Of a stretch of DNA of 64,000 nt, positions 1 through 7,454 are shown one piece after another. Under the pieces are notes generated by a model, which did no database searches, was not told the origin of the DNA, and worked only from the letters and a program-made list of their open reading frames with translations. The DNA is from Cohnella phaseoli (GTDB lineage: Bacteria; Bacillota; Bacilli; Paenibacillales; Paenibacillaceae). Numbering within the stretch: position 1 is the stretch's first letter; the number at the start of each line of letters is the position of its first letter. The position numbers and the translations under genes are program-made. The stretch lies in NCBI RefSeq assembly GCF_003386235.1, contig NZ_QRDZ01000001.1, positions 434,001 through 498,000 of the forward strand, given 5' to 3'.

Positions 1-958
1 CGCGGTCATCGAGCACGTCGGCCACGAGCATACACGGGTGTTCAAGGAGTGCGCGGAGCTTGGGCGGGAGCTGTTCGAGCTGGGAGACGCTTTGCTAGAC
101 GCGCGCGTGAAGGCGAAGGTGGCGATTCTGTTCGACTGGGACAACTGGTGGGCCGTCGAGCTGTCCAGCGGTCCAACCGTCGCGTTAAAGTATGTCGAAG
201 AGCTGCATAAAGCGTACGACGCGCTGTACAAAGCGAACATTGCGGCCGATGTCGTCTCGTTGGAGGCCGACTTGAGCGGATACGACCTCGTTATCGCACC
301 GGTGCTGTATATGATCAAGCCGGGAATTGCGCAGAAGCTTGAGGAGTATGTGTCGGCCGGAGGGACCTTCGTCACGACATTCTTCAGCGGTATCGTGAAC
401 GAGAGCGATCTGGTCACGCTCGGGGGGTATCCGGGAGAGCTGCGCAAGCTGCTGGGCATCTGGGCCGAGGAAATTGACGCGCTGCTGCCGAGCCAGAGCA
501 ATACGATCGTCGTCCGAAATCCGGGGGATGGCCTCCAGGCCTCGTATGCTTGCGGAATGCTCTGCGATCTTATTCATTCGGAGGGGGCCGAGGTTGTCGC
601 CGAGTATGGGGAAGATTTCTACGCGGGCATGCCGGCGTTGACAGTCAACCGTTTCGGAAACGGGGAAGCCTGGTATTTGGCTACAAGTCCGGAGGCGGCG
701 TTCCTGCAGGATTGGCTGCCTAAGCTGTGCGCCTCTCGCGGTATCGCGCCGCTTGTCGCCTCCGCTCCGGAGGGCGTCGAGACGACGGTTCGCGAGAAAG
801 ACGGAACGAGTTATCTGTTCGTCCTGAACCATAATGCCGAGGCTGTATCGGTAGCCTTGGGAGTACAGTCGGGTGTGGACATGTTGAGCGGACGCAACCT
901 GAGCGAAGCTGCGGAGCTGGCCGGCCGGGATTTATGGATTGTGAAGCTGGACCGATAA
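1..958 (+). CDS. GH42 beta-galactosidase, C-terminal part (5' end outside window)
   Basis: The frame is already open at base 2, so the start lies upstream of the window; about 318 residues are visible. They carry the region that follows the catalytic barrel in glycoside hydrolase family 42: a linker helix, then a segment with the motif DWDNWWAVELSSGP typical of the GH42 trimerisation domain, and a closing small beta domain. GH42 enzymes are usually cytoplasmic and hydrolyse terminal beta-galactosides of oligosaccharides. The catalytic glutamates lie in the missing part, so activity cannot be judged. The gene ends at a TAA followed by a hairpin. The family call is secure; the substrate is not. 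Confidence 0.85.
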   Translation, partial: AVIEHVGHEHTRVFKECAELGRELFELGDALLDARVKAKVAILFDWDNWWAVELSSGPTVALKYVEELHKAYDALYKANIAADVVSLEADLSGYDLVIAPVLYMIKPGIAQKLEEYVSAGGTFVTTFFSGIVNESDLVTLGGYPGELRKLLGIWAEEIDALLPSQSNTIVVRNPGDGLQASYACGMLCDLIHSEGAEVVAEYGEDFYAGMPALTVNRFGNGEAWYLATSPEAAFLQDWLPKLCASRGIAPLVASAPEGVETTVREKDGTSYLFVLNHNAEAVSVALGVQSGVDMLSGRNLSEAAELAGRDLWIVKLDR

Positions 959-977
959 ACCTGATCGCGGGCTATGG

Positions 978-1030
978 GAGCATGCGCATTTTCTCGCCGT
1001 AAGGCGGGGGAGAGCCATGCTTCTTTGTCA
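978..1030 (+). terminator. Probable terminator after GH42 gene
   Basis: Outer arms AGCATG/CATGCT (979-984 and 1016-1021) enclose an inner TCGCC-GTAA-GGCGG stem, followed by a short T-rich run. The tail is weak, so efficiency is uncertain. Nothing further is recognised before the gene at 1172. Confidence 0.5.
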
Positions 1031-1171
1031 TTGATCGGCGCGGTTGCGGCATAGGTTTGAATAAGTGCGCGGAACCCTGTAAAATTGTCGAAGTATGAGA
1101 TAAAATAATGAAATGAGCTACTTCATTACATGGGTTTCAACTTATGCAAGGCATAGGGAGGAGAGATTGGG

Positions 1172-1747
1172 ATGAGCTTTTTCAAAAAAATTACGGATTC
1201 GGTCAGCAAAGGGGTTACGACGGCAACGGAGAAGGCGCAGCAGACCGTGGAAATCACCAAGCTGAACAATCAAATTTCCGGCAAGCGCAAGGATATCGAT
1301 AAATTGTACGCTGCTATCGGCGAAGTTGTATACGACGCTTACTTGGCGAACGATGTGTCCGTTTCCGAGGAGCAAGTTAAGCCGAAGTGCGAGGAGATTT
1401 CCGCAATTCGCGAGGAGATCGCTGGGCTAGATGCCAGAATCAAGGAGATTCGCAACGAGAAGGATTGTCCGTCCTGCGGCAAGCGGGTGTCCGATGAAAC
1501 GAAATTTTGCCCTTCCTGCGGCCACGCTTTTCCTCCGCCGGTCATTGATAAAGAGCCGATCCAGGTCGATCTCCACGTACCGGATGAGTCGGAAACGTCT
1601 GTAGAGACGGATGAGCCGAATGCGGCGTTAGAGGGAGACGCTGAGTCGCCGCGTGCAGATCAACGGCAGATTTGCCATAGCTGCGGTACTCCGCTTTACG
1701 CGGATAGTCATTTTTGCCCGGCATGCGGGCAGTCGACCCGCGCGTAA
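1172..1747 (+). CDS. Coiled-coil protein with two zinc ribbons
   Basis: A 191-residue soluble protein of unknown role. Residues about 20-97 are a heptad-rich, charged alpha-helical stretch that probably forms a coiled coil. A CxxC...CxxC ribbon follows (CPSC and CPSC, residues about 99-116), then an acidic linker, then a second ribbon (CHSC and CPAC, about 168-186). The zinc-ribbon arrangement is plain; it does not reveal the partner. The ATG is preceded by GGGAGGAGAG about 9 bases upstream. The gene is monocistronic, with a strong hairpin after its stop. No enzymatic domain or membrane segment is visible. Confidence 0.75.
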   Translation: MSFFKKITDSVSKGVTTATEKAQQTVEITKLNNQISGKRKDIDKLYAAIGEVVYDAYLANDVSVSEEQVKPKCEEISAIREEIAGLDARIKEIRNEKDCPSCGKRVSDETKFCPSCGHAFPPPVIDKEPIQVDLHVPDESETSVETDEPNAALEGDAESPRADQRQICHSCGTPLYADSHFCPACGQSTRA

Positions 1748-1770
1748 ATCGCGCAGCGCTTCTTAAGACG

Positions 1771-1820
1771 GAGGGCGTCCTTAAGTCGTTACAAGACGAC
1801 TTGGGGGCGCCTTATTTTTA
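1771..1820 (+). terminator. Rho-independent terminator
   Basis: A long hairpin: the GGCGTCC arm (1774-1780) pairs with GGGCGCC (1805-1811) using two G-T pairs, and an inner AAGTCGT/ACGACTT stem sits inside. TTATTTTTATTT follows. It ends the zinc-ribbon gene. Confidence 0.8.
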
Positions 1821-1873
1821 TTTCTGGAGCGCTCATCGTTAGGGGAGAGATTGGTCATCAAGTATTTGATGTT

Positions 1874-1887
1874 AAGTAACGTTACTT
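1874..1887. promoter_or_regulatory. 14-bp perfect palindrome, candidate operator
   Basis: AAGTAACGTTACTT is a perfect palindrome in the AT-rich leader (about 1830-2076) of the PucR-type regulator gene. Its size and symmetry fit a dimeric repressor site. No cognate regulator is known. A second inverted repeat, TTATTAT/ATAATAA (about 1979-1999), lies closer to the gene. Confidence 0.35.
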
Positions 1888-2076
1888 TAAATAAGCGGAG
1901 ATCGCAAAATAATGGACGATTTTAGCTGTGATCATTAGATTTTTAACAATTTTAAGTGAAAATGCTTCTGTTTATGTGTTATTATATATGACATAATAAG
2001 ATGTTGGGTCTGTTTTTAATGTGAGATAAGTTGTTTGTGTCATCTTAATTGGCATTTTGTTGAGGGAGGCTGGTTC

Positions 2077-2937
2077 ATGACCATCATGCCGTGCAATGAA
2101 ATGGATATCGGTCGCATGGGAGGGAGAATCGCCGTTCACGGTAGCGGAATTGCTGACACAGCCGATCATGAGGGTAAGGAGACCGATTGGGAACAAAGGG
2201 TCGAAGCGTACGAATGCTTCGTTCCGAACGAGTTGGCGTTCGTCGCCGTGCTGGTCGAATTGCCCTCGGATGGCTGTATGGCGTGCTGGATTCGGGAGGT
2301 TCGCCGCGTTCTTCGCTCGGAGCAGGAATGCGAGCCCGGAATGCTCGTCTGTACCGTCGGCAAAGATCTAGCCTTCATCCTGCCGGTTGCTCAAGGGCAG
2401 CCGACCGAGGCGGAGCGCGAGTCCGCTCTGCTGTCCGAGTTATACCGACTGAAGGAAAAGCTGAAAGATCGGCTCGATACATTCGGGTTAAGGCTCTATG
2501 CGGGAAAGGCCGTTTCCCGCCCGGAAAGTCTGCAGGGCAGTTGGGCGCAGGCGAAACATGCGCGACAGGTTGCGAAAGTATGCGGATTGACGGCAGAAGT
2601 CGTCGCTTATGATAAGCTAGGCGTTTATTCGCTTCTCTATTTGATTCCTTCGGGAGAAGAGCGGGAGCAATTTATCCGGCGGTATTGGATGCCGCTGCAG
2701 TTGGCGGACCGCAAAGGAAGCGGAAGGCTGGCGGAGACGCTGGAAATGTTTTTCCGCTGCAACGGGAACGTTAAGTTGACTTCCGAGAGGTTGCTCGCCC
2801 ACTATAATACGATTGTCTATCGGTTGGAGAGAGTTCAGGCGATTTTGGGCGTTTCCCTCGATGATCCCGAAGATCGGCTGCAGCTTCAATTAGCGTTAAA
2901 GCTAGGCCGGATTTCGCCTGCTTCAGCATCAATGTGA
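2077..2937 (+). CDS. PucR/CdaR-type transcriptional regulator (orphan)
   Basis: A 286-residue protein whose last 60 residues match the PucR C-terminal helix-turn-helix: a TL..FF..NGN run, then SERLLAHYNTIVYRLERVQ, then a DDPEDRLQLQLALKLG tail. The middle part resembles the GGDEF-like sensor region of CdaR regulators, but no GGDEF signature is kept. Such proteins usually activate sugar-diacid or purine catabolism; no such operon adjoins here, so the target is unknown. ATG 2077 is chosen over an upstream GTG at 2035 because GAGGGAGGC lies 7-8 bases before it. The gene is flanked by terminators and appears to be transcribed alone from an AT-rich leader. Confidence 0.75.
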   Translation: MTIMPCNEMDIGRMGGRIAVHGSGIADTADHEGKETDWEQRVEAYECFVPNELAFVAVLVELPSDGCMACWIREVRRVLRSEQECEPGMLVCTVGKDLAFILPVAQGQPTEAERESALLSELYRLKEKLKDRLDTFGLRLYAGKAVSRPESLQGSWAQAKHARQVAKVCGLTAEVVAYDKLGVYSLLYLIPSGEEREQFIRRYWMPLQLADRKGSGRLAETLEMFFRCNGNVKLTSERLLAHYNTIVYRLERVQAILGVSLDDPEDRLQLQLALKLGRISPASASM

Positions 2938-3021
2938 GCGACATGCCCGCTGGGGCGGTCTTGTGAGTCGCTGGCAATTTGGGGCGGTCCTAAAAGTTGA
3001 TCCAAGGTACAGCGAATGTGC

Positions 3022-3083
3022 AAAGAAACCGCTCCTTTCTTAGATGGGTTACGACTCCCATTTACTAAAGGGCGGTTTCTTTT
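3022..3083 (+). terminator. Strong terminator, probably bidirectional
   Basis: AAAGAAACCGCTCCTTT (3022-3038) pairs with AAAGGGCGGTTTCTTT (from 3067) with one bulge. An inner ATGGG/CCCAT stem and a T-run complete it. The A-rich 5' side lets it work on the minus strand as well. Confidence 0.8.
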
Positions 3084-3110
3084 GACTTATTCGTAGTCTC
3101 GATGAAAAGA

Positions 3111-3126
3111 GGGGGGGATACCCCCC
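3111..3126 (-). terminator. G/C hairpin, possible terminator of the YjcZ gene
   Basis: A run of seven G, ATA and six C forms a short, very stable hairpin. On the minus strand it is followed by CTCTTTTC. It lies about 125 bases past the YjcZ stop codon. The 3140-3250 stretch shows nothing else. Confidence 0.4.
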
Positions 3127-3251
3127 GCTAAAAACCTTATCGAGTAAATAAATCAAGGCTGCTCATAAGTCACTTATGAGACAGCCCCCTGAGGTAGAGA
3201 CGATCCGTTTCACGCGAACCTTCTGGAACGAATCTGCTATTCGGCGCTTGA

Positions 3252-3380
3252 TTAAAATCCTGCGCGGAGGATGATGACCAACAGAATGAACAGAACCAGG
3301 GCGAATGTAGCCGTTCCGAATTGGCCGCCGTGAGTCGGCCCGCAACCGCAGCCTGCTGCACCTGCTACCGGATAACTCAT
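3252..3380 (-). CDS. YjcZ-family sporulation protein (42 aa)
   Basis: Translation of the minus strand gives a 42-residue peptide that starts MSYPVAGAAGCGCGPTHGGQ and continues into one hydrophobic helix (FALVLFILLVIIL) ending RAGF. A Gly/Cys-rich head followed by one membrane helix is the signature of the YjcZ family of tiny spore-associated proteins. GGGAGGG lies 7-8 bases before the ATG. It is downstream of the gerP operon on the same strand, which fits mother-cell expression. The role in the spore is not established for this family. The gene is easily missed because of its size. Confidence 0.85.
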   Translation of the reverse strand: MSYPVAGAAGCGCGPTHGGQFGTATFALVLFILLVIILRAGF

Positions 3381-3488
3381 TGTTAAACCCTCCCGTACTC
3401 ATAGGTTTGTGATGGCGAATCACAATGTCAGCATATGACGGGGGACATACGGAATCTTGGACGTTTGTACCGTCAGGACGAATATTCT

Positions 3489-3881
3489 CTATATTTCCGG
3501 CTCTTGCCCGGGTTGATTAAAATTCCGAATGTGCTTGATCCGGGAAATTCCTTGAACCGGGCCGCTGCAGCCGACGCGGAGCGTGGAGGAGCTGGATACG
3601 CCGAGCGAGTAAATGCAGCCGACGCGAAGGACGGGGAAAGGCGAGTCGCTCGTAAAGCGCACGGGAACTTGGGCTCCCGGAACAAGCTTCGGCAAATAAA
3701 AAAGAGGGTACGACTCAAAGAAAAACTCGTCCTTCTGAACGTTCGCGACGGCCCGCTGCACGGCAAGCGCCTGCGAAGTCATATCGGTGTTGTCTCCGTC
3801 CCCGAGCTGTACGATTCCCGACGAACTGACGGTGTTCACGAAGAGAGAGAGCAGAACTGTACTTCTGCAGTCATGATTCAT
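3489..3881 (-). CDS. gerPE: Spore germination protein GerPE
   Basis: A 130-residue protein at the fifth position of a gerP operon. The N-terminus (VNTVSSSGIVQLGDGDN) and the repeated IYSLGVSSSSTLRVG phrase match GerPE. GerP proteins are made in the mother cell and assemble in the coat, where they let germinants reach receptors on the inner membrane. The start overlaps the end of gerPD by 11 bases, which suggests translational coupling. No gerPF reading frame follows; the next gene on this strand is the YjcZ-type peptide. Confidence 0.85.
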   Translation of the reverse strand: MNHDCRSTVLLSLFVNTVSSSGIVQLGDGDNTDMTSQALAVQRAVANVQKDEFFFESYPLFYLPKLVPGAQVPVRFTSDSPFPVLRVGCIYSLGVSSSSTLRVGCSGPVQGISRIKHIRNFNQPGQEPEI

Positions 3882-4086
3882 TTTCTCCCTCCTCTTCTTC
3901 GGGCAGCGGAAGCGGCGCTAACGGCGAGACGATCACCGACTCCGGCGGCGTATCGAAGTAGGAGTACAGCGTAATCGACTCGGTATCGCCGAGCAGCAGC
4001 GCCGACGAGCTGGACACTCCGACAAGATTAATGCACCCGACGGATACGGGGCCGTTGGTAACATGAAGAGACAGCGGCGACGACAA
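3871..4086 (-). CDS. gerPD: Spore germination protein GerPD
   Basis: A 71-residue protein with the GerPD core: LHVTNGPVSVGCINLVGVSS, then a short strand-rich part and an acidic C-terminus (PEEEEGENES). It lies 6 bases after gerPC and overlaps gerPE. Family knowledge places it in the inner coat with the other GerP proteins; the biochemical role is unknown. The acidic tail is more pronounced than I would expect for the family. Confidence 0.85.
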   Translation of the reverse strand: MSSPLSLHVTNGPVSVGCINLVGVSSSSALLLGDTESITLYSYFDTPPESVIVSPLAPLPLPEEEEGENES

Positions 4087-4092
4087 GCTCTC

Positions 4093-4788
4093 TCACCTCC
4101 TTGTATCGGATTGCTGAAGCTGCTGTTGCTTGGTCAAGTACGCGGTAAAAGCGCCCTGGACGTCTCGCATCGTTTTCTCTTTGACGGTATCCCGCCATTT
4201 TCGTTTCTCTTCTTCCGTTCCAGAAGCCGGGTATGCTTCGGAGCGGACATAATAGTGCACGCGTTCGTCCAACTGCCGCTTAACGTCCGCGACAATTCTC
4301 CTACGATGCTCCTCGTTCAGGGGGACTCCAAGCTGTCGCTCCAGCTCGGTCAGGTCGACGTACGCTTCCCTGTCCATGTACGCCGCGACCTCCTGCTGAA
4401 GCTGCCGCATCGGTTGAAGCGCCTCGTCGGCGCTTCCTTCCGCGGCCTTCCACCCGACGAAGTTGGGTGTCTCCAGAGATTCGAGGCCGGGGATGCTCTG
4501 CGGGGAAATTCCAACGTTCAGCGTTCCTTCCAGACGGTTGACTTTTAATTGGTCGAAATGATACTCGACGTGCAGAGGGGGTTTGCTCTTTATTTCATCC
4601 AGTTGTTTCTGCATCGAAGCGATTTGTTCCGACATCTGTTTGAGCGAGAGTTCGGCCTGGTATAAGCGCTGGGCTAAGCTGGAGCAGAAATTCGGAGCCG
4701 TTCCCGCCGCCTGCGAAGCATGCGGATAAGGCGCGGGTTGCGTCGATTGATAGACGCCGTCCCATACATTCGGTCGCTGCTGCTGCAT
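4093..4788 (-). CDS. gerPC: Spore germination protein GerPC
   Basis: A 231-residue protein, the largest GerP subunit. Residues about 35-70 form a coiled coil (LYQAELSLKQMSEQIASMQK). The GerPC signature follows (VEYHFDQLKVNRLEGTLNVG), then a helical C-terminal half with many charged residues. The ATG at 4788 is preferred over a longer frame that would run into gerPB: it follows GAGGGGCAG and leaves a 16-base gap. It is needed with the other Gerp proteins for coat permeability to germinants. The Gln-rich ends (MQQQ and KQQQLQQ) look disordered. Confidence 0.88.
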   Translation of the reverse strand: MQQQRPNVWDGVYQSTQPAPYPHASQAAGTAPNFCSSLAQRLYQAELSLKQMSEQIASMQKQLDEIKSKPPLHVEYHFDQLKVNRLEGTLNVGISPQSIPGLESLETPNFVGWKAAEGSADEALQPMRQLQQEVAAYMDREAYVDLTELERQLGVPLNEEHRRRIVADVKRQLDERVHYYVRSEAYPASGTEEEKRKWRDTVKEKTMRDVQGAFTAYLTKQQQLQQSDTRR

Positions 4789-4804
4789 CGTCACTGCCCC
4801 TCTC

Positions 4805-5011
4805 TTATGTCGGATTCGGCAAAGGCACCAGCGATAAGGCGTTGAGTTCCTCGCCCAGCTCCGGGGCGGCCTCAGTGAAGCCGCCGGTATTGTAGAGCTG
4901 CGAAAGAGCTTGGATGCTCCCCGCGCTTCCGATCTGCAGGACGGAGGAGTTGGTAATGCCATCTATTCGAAGCTGGCCGATCGTTATCGTCTGCTGCACG
5001 TTCCAGGTCAT
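4805..5011 (-). CDS. gerPB: Spore germination protein GerPB
   Basis: A 68-residue protein matching GerPB: QQTITIGQLRIDGITNSSVL, then LQIGSAGSIQALSQLYNTGGF, and a proline-rich end. Two starts are possible. A TTG at 5020 overlaps gerPA; the ATG at 5011 begins MTWNVQQTI, aligns with the usual N-terminus, and has GGGGG about 9 bases upstream in the end of gerPA. I use the ATG, one base after the gerPA stop codon. Confidence 0.85.
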   Translation of the reverse strand: MTWNVQQTITIGQLRIDGITNSSVLQIGSAGSIQALSQLYNTGGFTEAAPELGEELNALSLVPLPNPT

Positions 5012-5012
5012 G

Positions 5013-5255
5013 TCAGACAACCCCCGAGTTTCCGACGTTGTTTTCGCTGGAATCTTGCACGTCGGGATCGTTCGTGTTCGTGGCGCTGATGGCGTTATTG
5101 GTGCGCGATAAATCTCCTGTCAGAAACGAGCCGGCGCCGGCATAAGTTTTGTTCGTGCTTGAAGGAGAGATTTGAATCGCGTCGCCGAATTGCACGACGC
5201 CGCTGCTGCCGATGCTCAGGATTTTGACATTGCCGACGATGCAGGGCATGGGCAT
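5013..5255 (-). CDS. gerPA: Spore germination protein GerPA (GerPA/GerPF family)
   Basis: The first gene of the operon, 80 residues. It has the family pattern CIVGNVKILSIGSSGVVQFGD, then ISPSSTNKTYAGAGSF, and NNAISATNTNDPD near the end. GerPA and GerPF are close paralogues; position at the operon head favours GerPA. AAGGAGG lies 6-7 bases before the ATG. A Ser/Asn-rich tail of about 12 residues extends past the usual end. Since no second copy occurs at the operon end, this protein may serve for both paralogues here (inference). Confidence 0.85.
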   Translation of the reverse strand: MPMPCIVGNVKILSIGSSGVVQFGDAIQISPSSTNKTYAGAGSFLTGDLSRTNNAISATNTNDPDVQDSSENNVGNSGVV

Positions 5256-5283
5256 AACGCCTCCTTCGCTGTAGGCTCTTAAA

Positions 5284-5312
5284 CAGTGTATGAAGGCAGT
5301 AGCCCAGAGGTT
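5284..5312 (-). promoter_or_regulatory. Sigma-K-like promoter of the gerP operon
   Basis: On the minus strand, AACC (5309-5312), a 16-base spacer and CATACACTG (5284-5292) fit the sigma-K pattern mACm / CATAnnnTA except for the last base. It lies about 30 bases before gerPA. gerP operons are known to be transcribed late in the mother cell. Confidence 0.55.
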
Positions 5313-5417
5313 CTCCCAAGACGGGCGGGAACGAGCGAGACTTCGCTCTCATATGCTGAAGGAAGGTGTCTGGGCGCTGGCCCGGTTATCGGACTATCGG
5401 GCAGGGGGGAGAAGGCG

Positions 5418-5879
5418 TTGAAATCTTTTTTCGATAGCGGACCGCTTCCGGATTGGCAGGAGCTTAGGAAGTGGCTCGGCAAGGATATCCCTTGGAAGCT
5501 GGCGGAAAACTGGGATCGGGCGGGGGACGACGATTGGATGAACAACTATGTCAAGCAGATTTTGCAGAACGCCAAATCCGGTGCGAACGCTCCGGACCGC
5601 TCGGCGGTACGGACGGAAATCAAGCAGGACGGGAAATATGTCAGGGTTGCAATTCGGCTGGCGCCGGAGGTTGATCTGCGCGCGTTGCAACTGATGGCGA
5701 CTTCCGATCGGCTCAAAATCAACGGACTGCCGGGAGACAAGAAACGCGTGATCCGGTTTCCGGGGCTCGTCTACCCGCGCACCGGCAAAGCCGTAATGAA
5801 AGCGGATCGTCAGATTCTCATTCGTTTCAAGCGGAGGCCTCCGGAAAAGTCCGAATATGAATTGTTTATCCAGACGTAA
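5418..5879 (+). CDS. Hsp20/alpha-crystallin-like protein (GerT-type)
   Basis: A 153-residue protein. The N-terminal half is Trp-rich and helical (DWQELRKWLGKDIPWKLAENW). The C-terminal half, about residues 65-153, is a beta-rich fold like small heat-shock proteins: RVAIRLAPEVDLRALQLM, then LKINGLPGDKKRVIRFP and a final strand IRFKRRPPEKSEYELFI. The typical C-terminal IxI motif is not obvious. TTG 5418 is preferred to an ATG at 5286 because AGGGGGGAG lies about 8 bases upstream and the longer N-terminus is low-complexity. It is divergent from gerP, so a spore coat role as in B. subtilis GerT is plausible but inferred. Confidence 0.65.
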   Translation: MKSFFDSGPLPDWQELRKWLGKDIPWKLAENWDRAGDDDWMNNYVKQILQNAKSGANAPDRSAVRTEIKQDGKYVRVAIRLAPEVDLRALQLMATSDRLKINGLPGDKKRVIRFPGLVYPRTGKAVMKADRQILIRFKRRPPEKSEYELFIQT

Positions 5880-5947
5880 AACGTTATAATTCTAAAGGAA
5901 GCTAGCATTGGAAGTTTCGGATCAGTTCGTTGCGAGGGGGCAAGGAA

Positions 5948-6151
5948 GTGGAAATTACAGACGTGTCGGGAGTGTCGCCCGGCTTGTTTATTGCAGGAGT
6001 CATTTTCATTACGATGATCGGTTCGTTCTTGAGCATGGGGGTGCTGCGCTTTTTTCAACTGAAAAAGCGTCAGGGAGGCATTTACTTAGGATTGTCTGCG
6101 GTTTCTTTCGTGACGATGGTGCTTGTGGTCAATACGTGGTTTTCTTCTTAA
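5948..6151 (+). CDS. Small two-helix membrane protein, unknown
   Basis: A 67-residue protein that I do not recognise. It has two membrane segments: about residues 12-33 (GLFIAGVIFITMIGSFLSMG) and 46-64 (GLSAVSFVTMVLVVNTWF), joined by a basic loop (QLKKRQGG) that probably faces the cytoplasm. The GTG start at 5948 follows GAGGGGGCAAGGAA. It is 68 bases after the Hsp20-like gene and could share its transcript. Confidence 0.6.
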   Translation: MEITDVSGVSPGLFIAGVIFITMIGSFLSMGVLRFFQLKKRQGGIYLGLSAVSFVTMVLVVNTWFSS

Positions 6152-6162
6152 ACGAGGAAGTA

Positions 6163-6203
6163 CGAGCCGCTCGCGCCGGATGAAAGGCAGGGCGGCTTCT
6201 TTG
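6163..6203 (+). terminator. Weak hairpin, possible terminator
   Basis: AGCCGC (6165-6170) and GCGGCT (6192-6197) pair across a 21-base loop and are followed by TCTTTGG. It lies just past the small membrane protein gene. The long loop makes it uncertain. Confidence 0.35.
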
Positions 6204-6321
6204 GTATGGGGATTTGTGCGGAACTTTGCGATAATTCCGGGCTGTCCGAGCGACTGTCCGAATAAAGGAGCCCGCCCGACCGCGGAGGCGGCGATCGGGG
6301 AGGCCGGCGATCAGGGCAGGT

Positions 6322-6573
6322 TTAGCGGCGTTTGTTTCTCCAGCTGGACGTAGTGGCGCTGCCTTCGCGGCCGTTACCGCCTTCGAAGTCTCCGCAATAT
6401 ACGTCTTTGACGGATACGCTGGTCTTATGATGATAGCACGGGACGCAGTGATGACGTCTAATGACTTGGATTTGATGAATAACGTCGACATGCTGCGGAT
6501 GGTAGTAATCTTCGTACACCGTTTGCGGAGGATCGAAGACGGCTTTGCTATTGCATTTCGGATGATCGGACAC
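6322..6573 (-). CDS. CotD-like inner spore coat protein
   Basis: An 83-residue His/Tyr/Cys-rich protein: PPQTVYEDYYHPQHVDVIHQ, then IQVIRRHHCVPCYHHKTSV. This resembles the CotD family of inner coat proteins, rich in His-Pro and Cys-x-x-Cys motifs. The C-terminus is Gly/Ser/Arg-rich. The GTG start follows AAGGAAGGAG at about 10 bases. CotD is assembled on the spore under sigma-K; no clear sigma-K promoter was seen here. The composition fits a structural coat component, not an enzyme. Confidence 0.7.
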   Translation of the reverse strand: MSDHPKCNSKAVFDPPQTVYEDYYHPQHVDVIHQIQVIRRHHCVPCYHHKTSVSVKDVYCGDFEGGNGREGSATTSSWRNKRR

Positions 6574-6748
6574 TTAGATCATTCTCCTTCCTTGGGATGT
6601 TGTACATTATACGGCATCCATCGCGCGTTGCCTGTTCAAAGGCCTAAGGGCTCGCCCACATCTTGTGCGGTTTGACGAGAGCCCAGGTTTCCTGCATAGT
6701 AAGAGTAGGTGTTCGATTATAAGAAAAAGCTTTGCGGGAGGTGATCTC

Positions 6749-7192
6749 GTGAGTACGACTGAGCACATTATGCAGAGGATGTCCCGGAACGGACTTCGCA
6801 TCACCGAACAGCGCAAGACGATGGTCCGGCTGTTCGACGGAGCCTCCGGCTATTTGACGCCTAAAGAAGTGTACGAGCATATGCAGAGGGTATACCCGGG
6901 TCTCAGCTTCGATACGGTCTACCGAAATTTGCGGCTGCTGCTGGATATGGACGTTGTGGAACAGGTTGTGTTCGAGGACGGTGTCAAATTCAAGCTGAGC
7001 TGCGAGGAGCAGCACCATCATCATCATATGATTTGTTTGCAATGCGAGAAGACGCTTCCGATACGCTTCTGTCCGATGTCGGAGACGGACGTGCCGGGAG
7101 ACTTCAAGGTCGTCAAGCACAAATTCGAAGTGTTCGGCTATTGCGGCGAATGCCAGGAGGCGGCTTCGGGCGCCGCGCCGGAAGCGCGATGA
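6749..7192 (+). CDS. zur: Zinc uptake regulator Zur (Fur family)
   Basis: A 147-residue Fur-family repressor. The winged helix is at residues about 10-75 ([19 protein letters not shown]). The metal domain has a run of five His (89-93), CLQC (96-99) and CGEC (132-135), the structural zinc cysteines. [11 protein letters not shown] and the [12 protein letters not shown] end closely resemble B. subtilis Zur and differ from Fur and PerR. With zinc it should repress uptake genes; znuACB with a Zur-like site lies 3 kb downstream. The GTG at 6749 follows GGGAGGTGATC; a longer frame from 6665 lacks a ribosome site. It overlaps yidD by 4 bases (ATGA). Confidence 0.88.
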   Translation: MSTTEHIMQRMSRNGLRITEQRKTMVRLFDGASGYLTPKEVYEHMQRVYPGLSFDTVYRNLRLLLDMDVVEQVVFEDGVKFKLSCEEQHHHHHMICLQCEKTLPIRFCPMSETDVPGDFKVVKHKFEVFGYCGECQEAASGAAPEAR

Positions 7193-7425
7193 ACGTCGCT
7201 CGGCGGGTGCTGCAGGCGCCGATCCATGTGTACCGCAAATTCATCTCTCCGCTAAAGCCTCCGACCTGCCGTTTCCTGCCGACTTGCTCGGCGTATGCGC
7301 TGGAGGCGATCGAGGTGCACGGCGCGGCTAAAGGCTCGTATCTCGCCGCCAAACGGATCTGCAAATGTCATCCGTTCCATCCCGGCGGCTTCGACCCCGT
7401 GCCGGAACGTAAAGCTGAGAAATAG
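7189..7425 (+). CDS. yidD: Membrane protein insertion efficiency factor YidD
   Basis: A 78-residue YidD. The family motif is complete: [20 protein letters not shown], then [20 protein letters not shown] and [17 protein letters not shown]. The protein has three conserved Cys and is thought to assist YidC-dependent insertion at the inner face of the membrane. Its ATG overlaps the zur stop (ATGA), so the two are translationally coupled. yidD usually sits by rnpA-yidC; pairing with zur is less common. Confidence 0.93.
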   Translation: MNVARRVLQAPIHVYRKFISPLKPPTCRFLPTCSAYALEAIEVHGAAKGSYLAAKRICKCHPFHPGGFDPVPERKAEK

Positions 7426-7454
7426 CTTGCAGAGGCATTCAAGGGGGACAGGCC

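Noticed and set aside
1085-1092. 0A-box-like TGTCGAA before the zinc-ribbon gene
   Set aside because: A 7-base match is expected several times in 64 kb by chance, and there is no partner box or link to sporulation.
3111-3126. G-quadruplex at the G7 tract
   Set aside because: Only one G-run is present; the following C-run makes a hairpin more likely.
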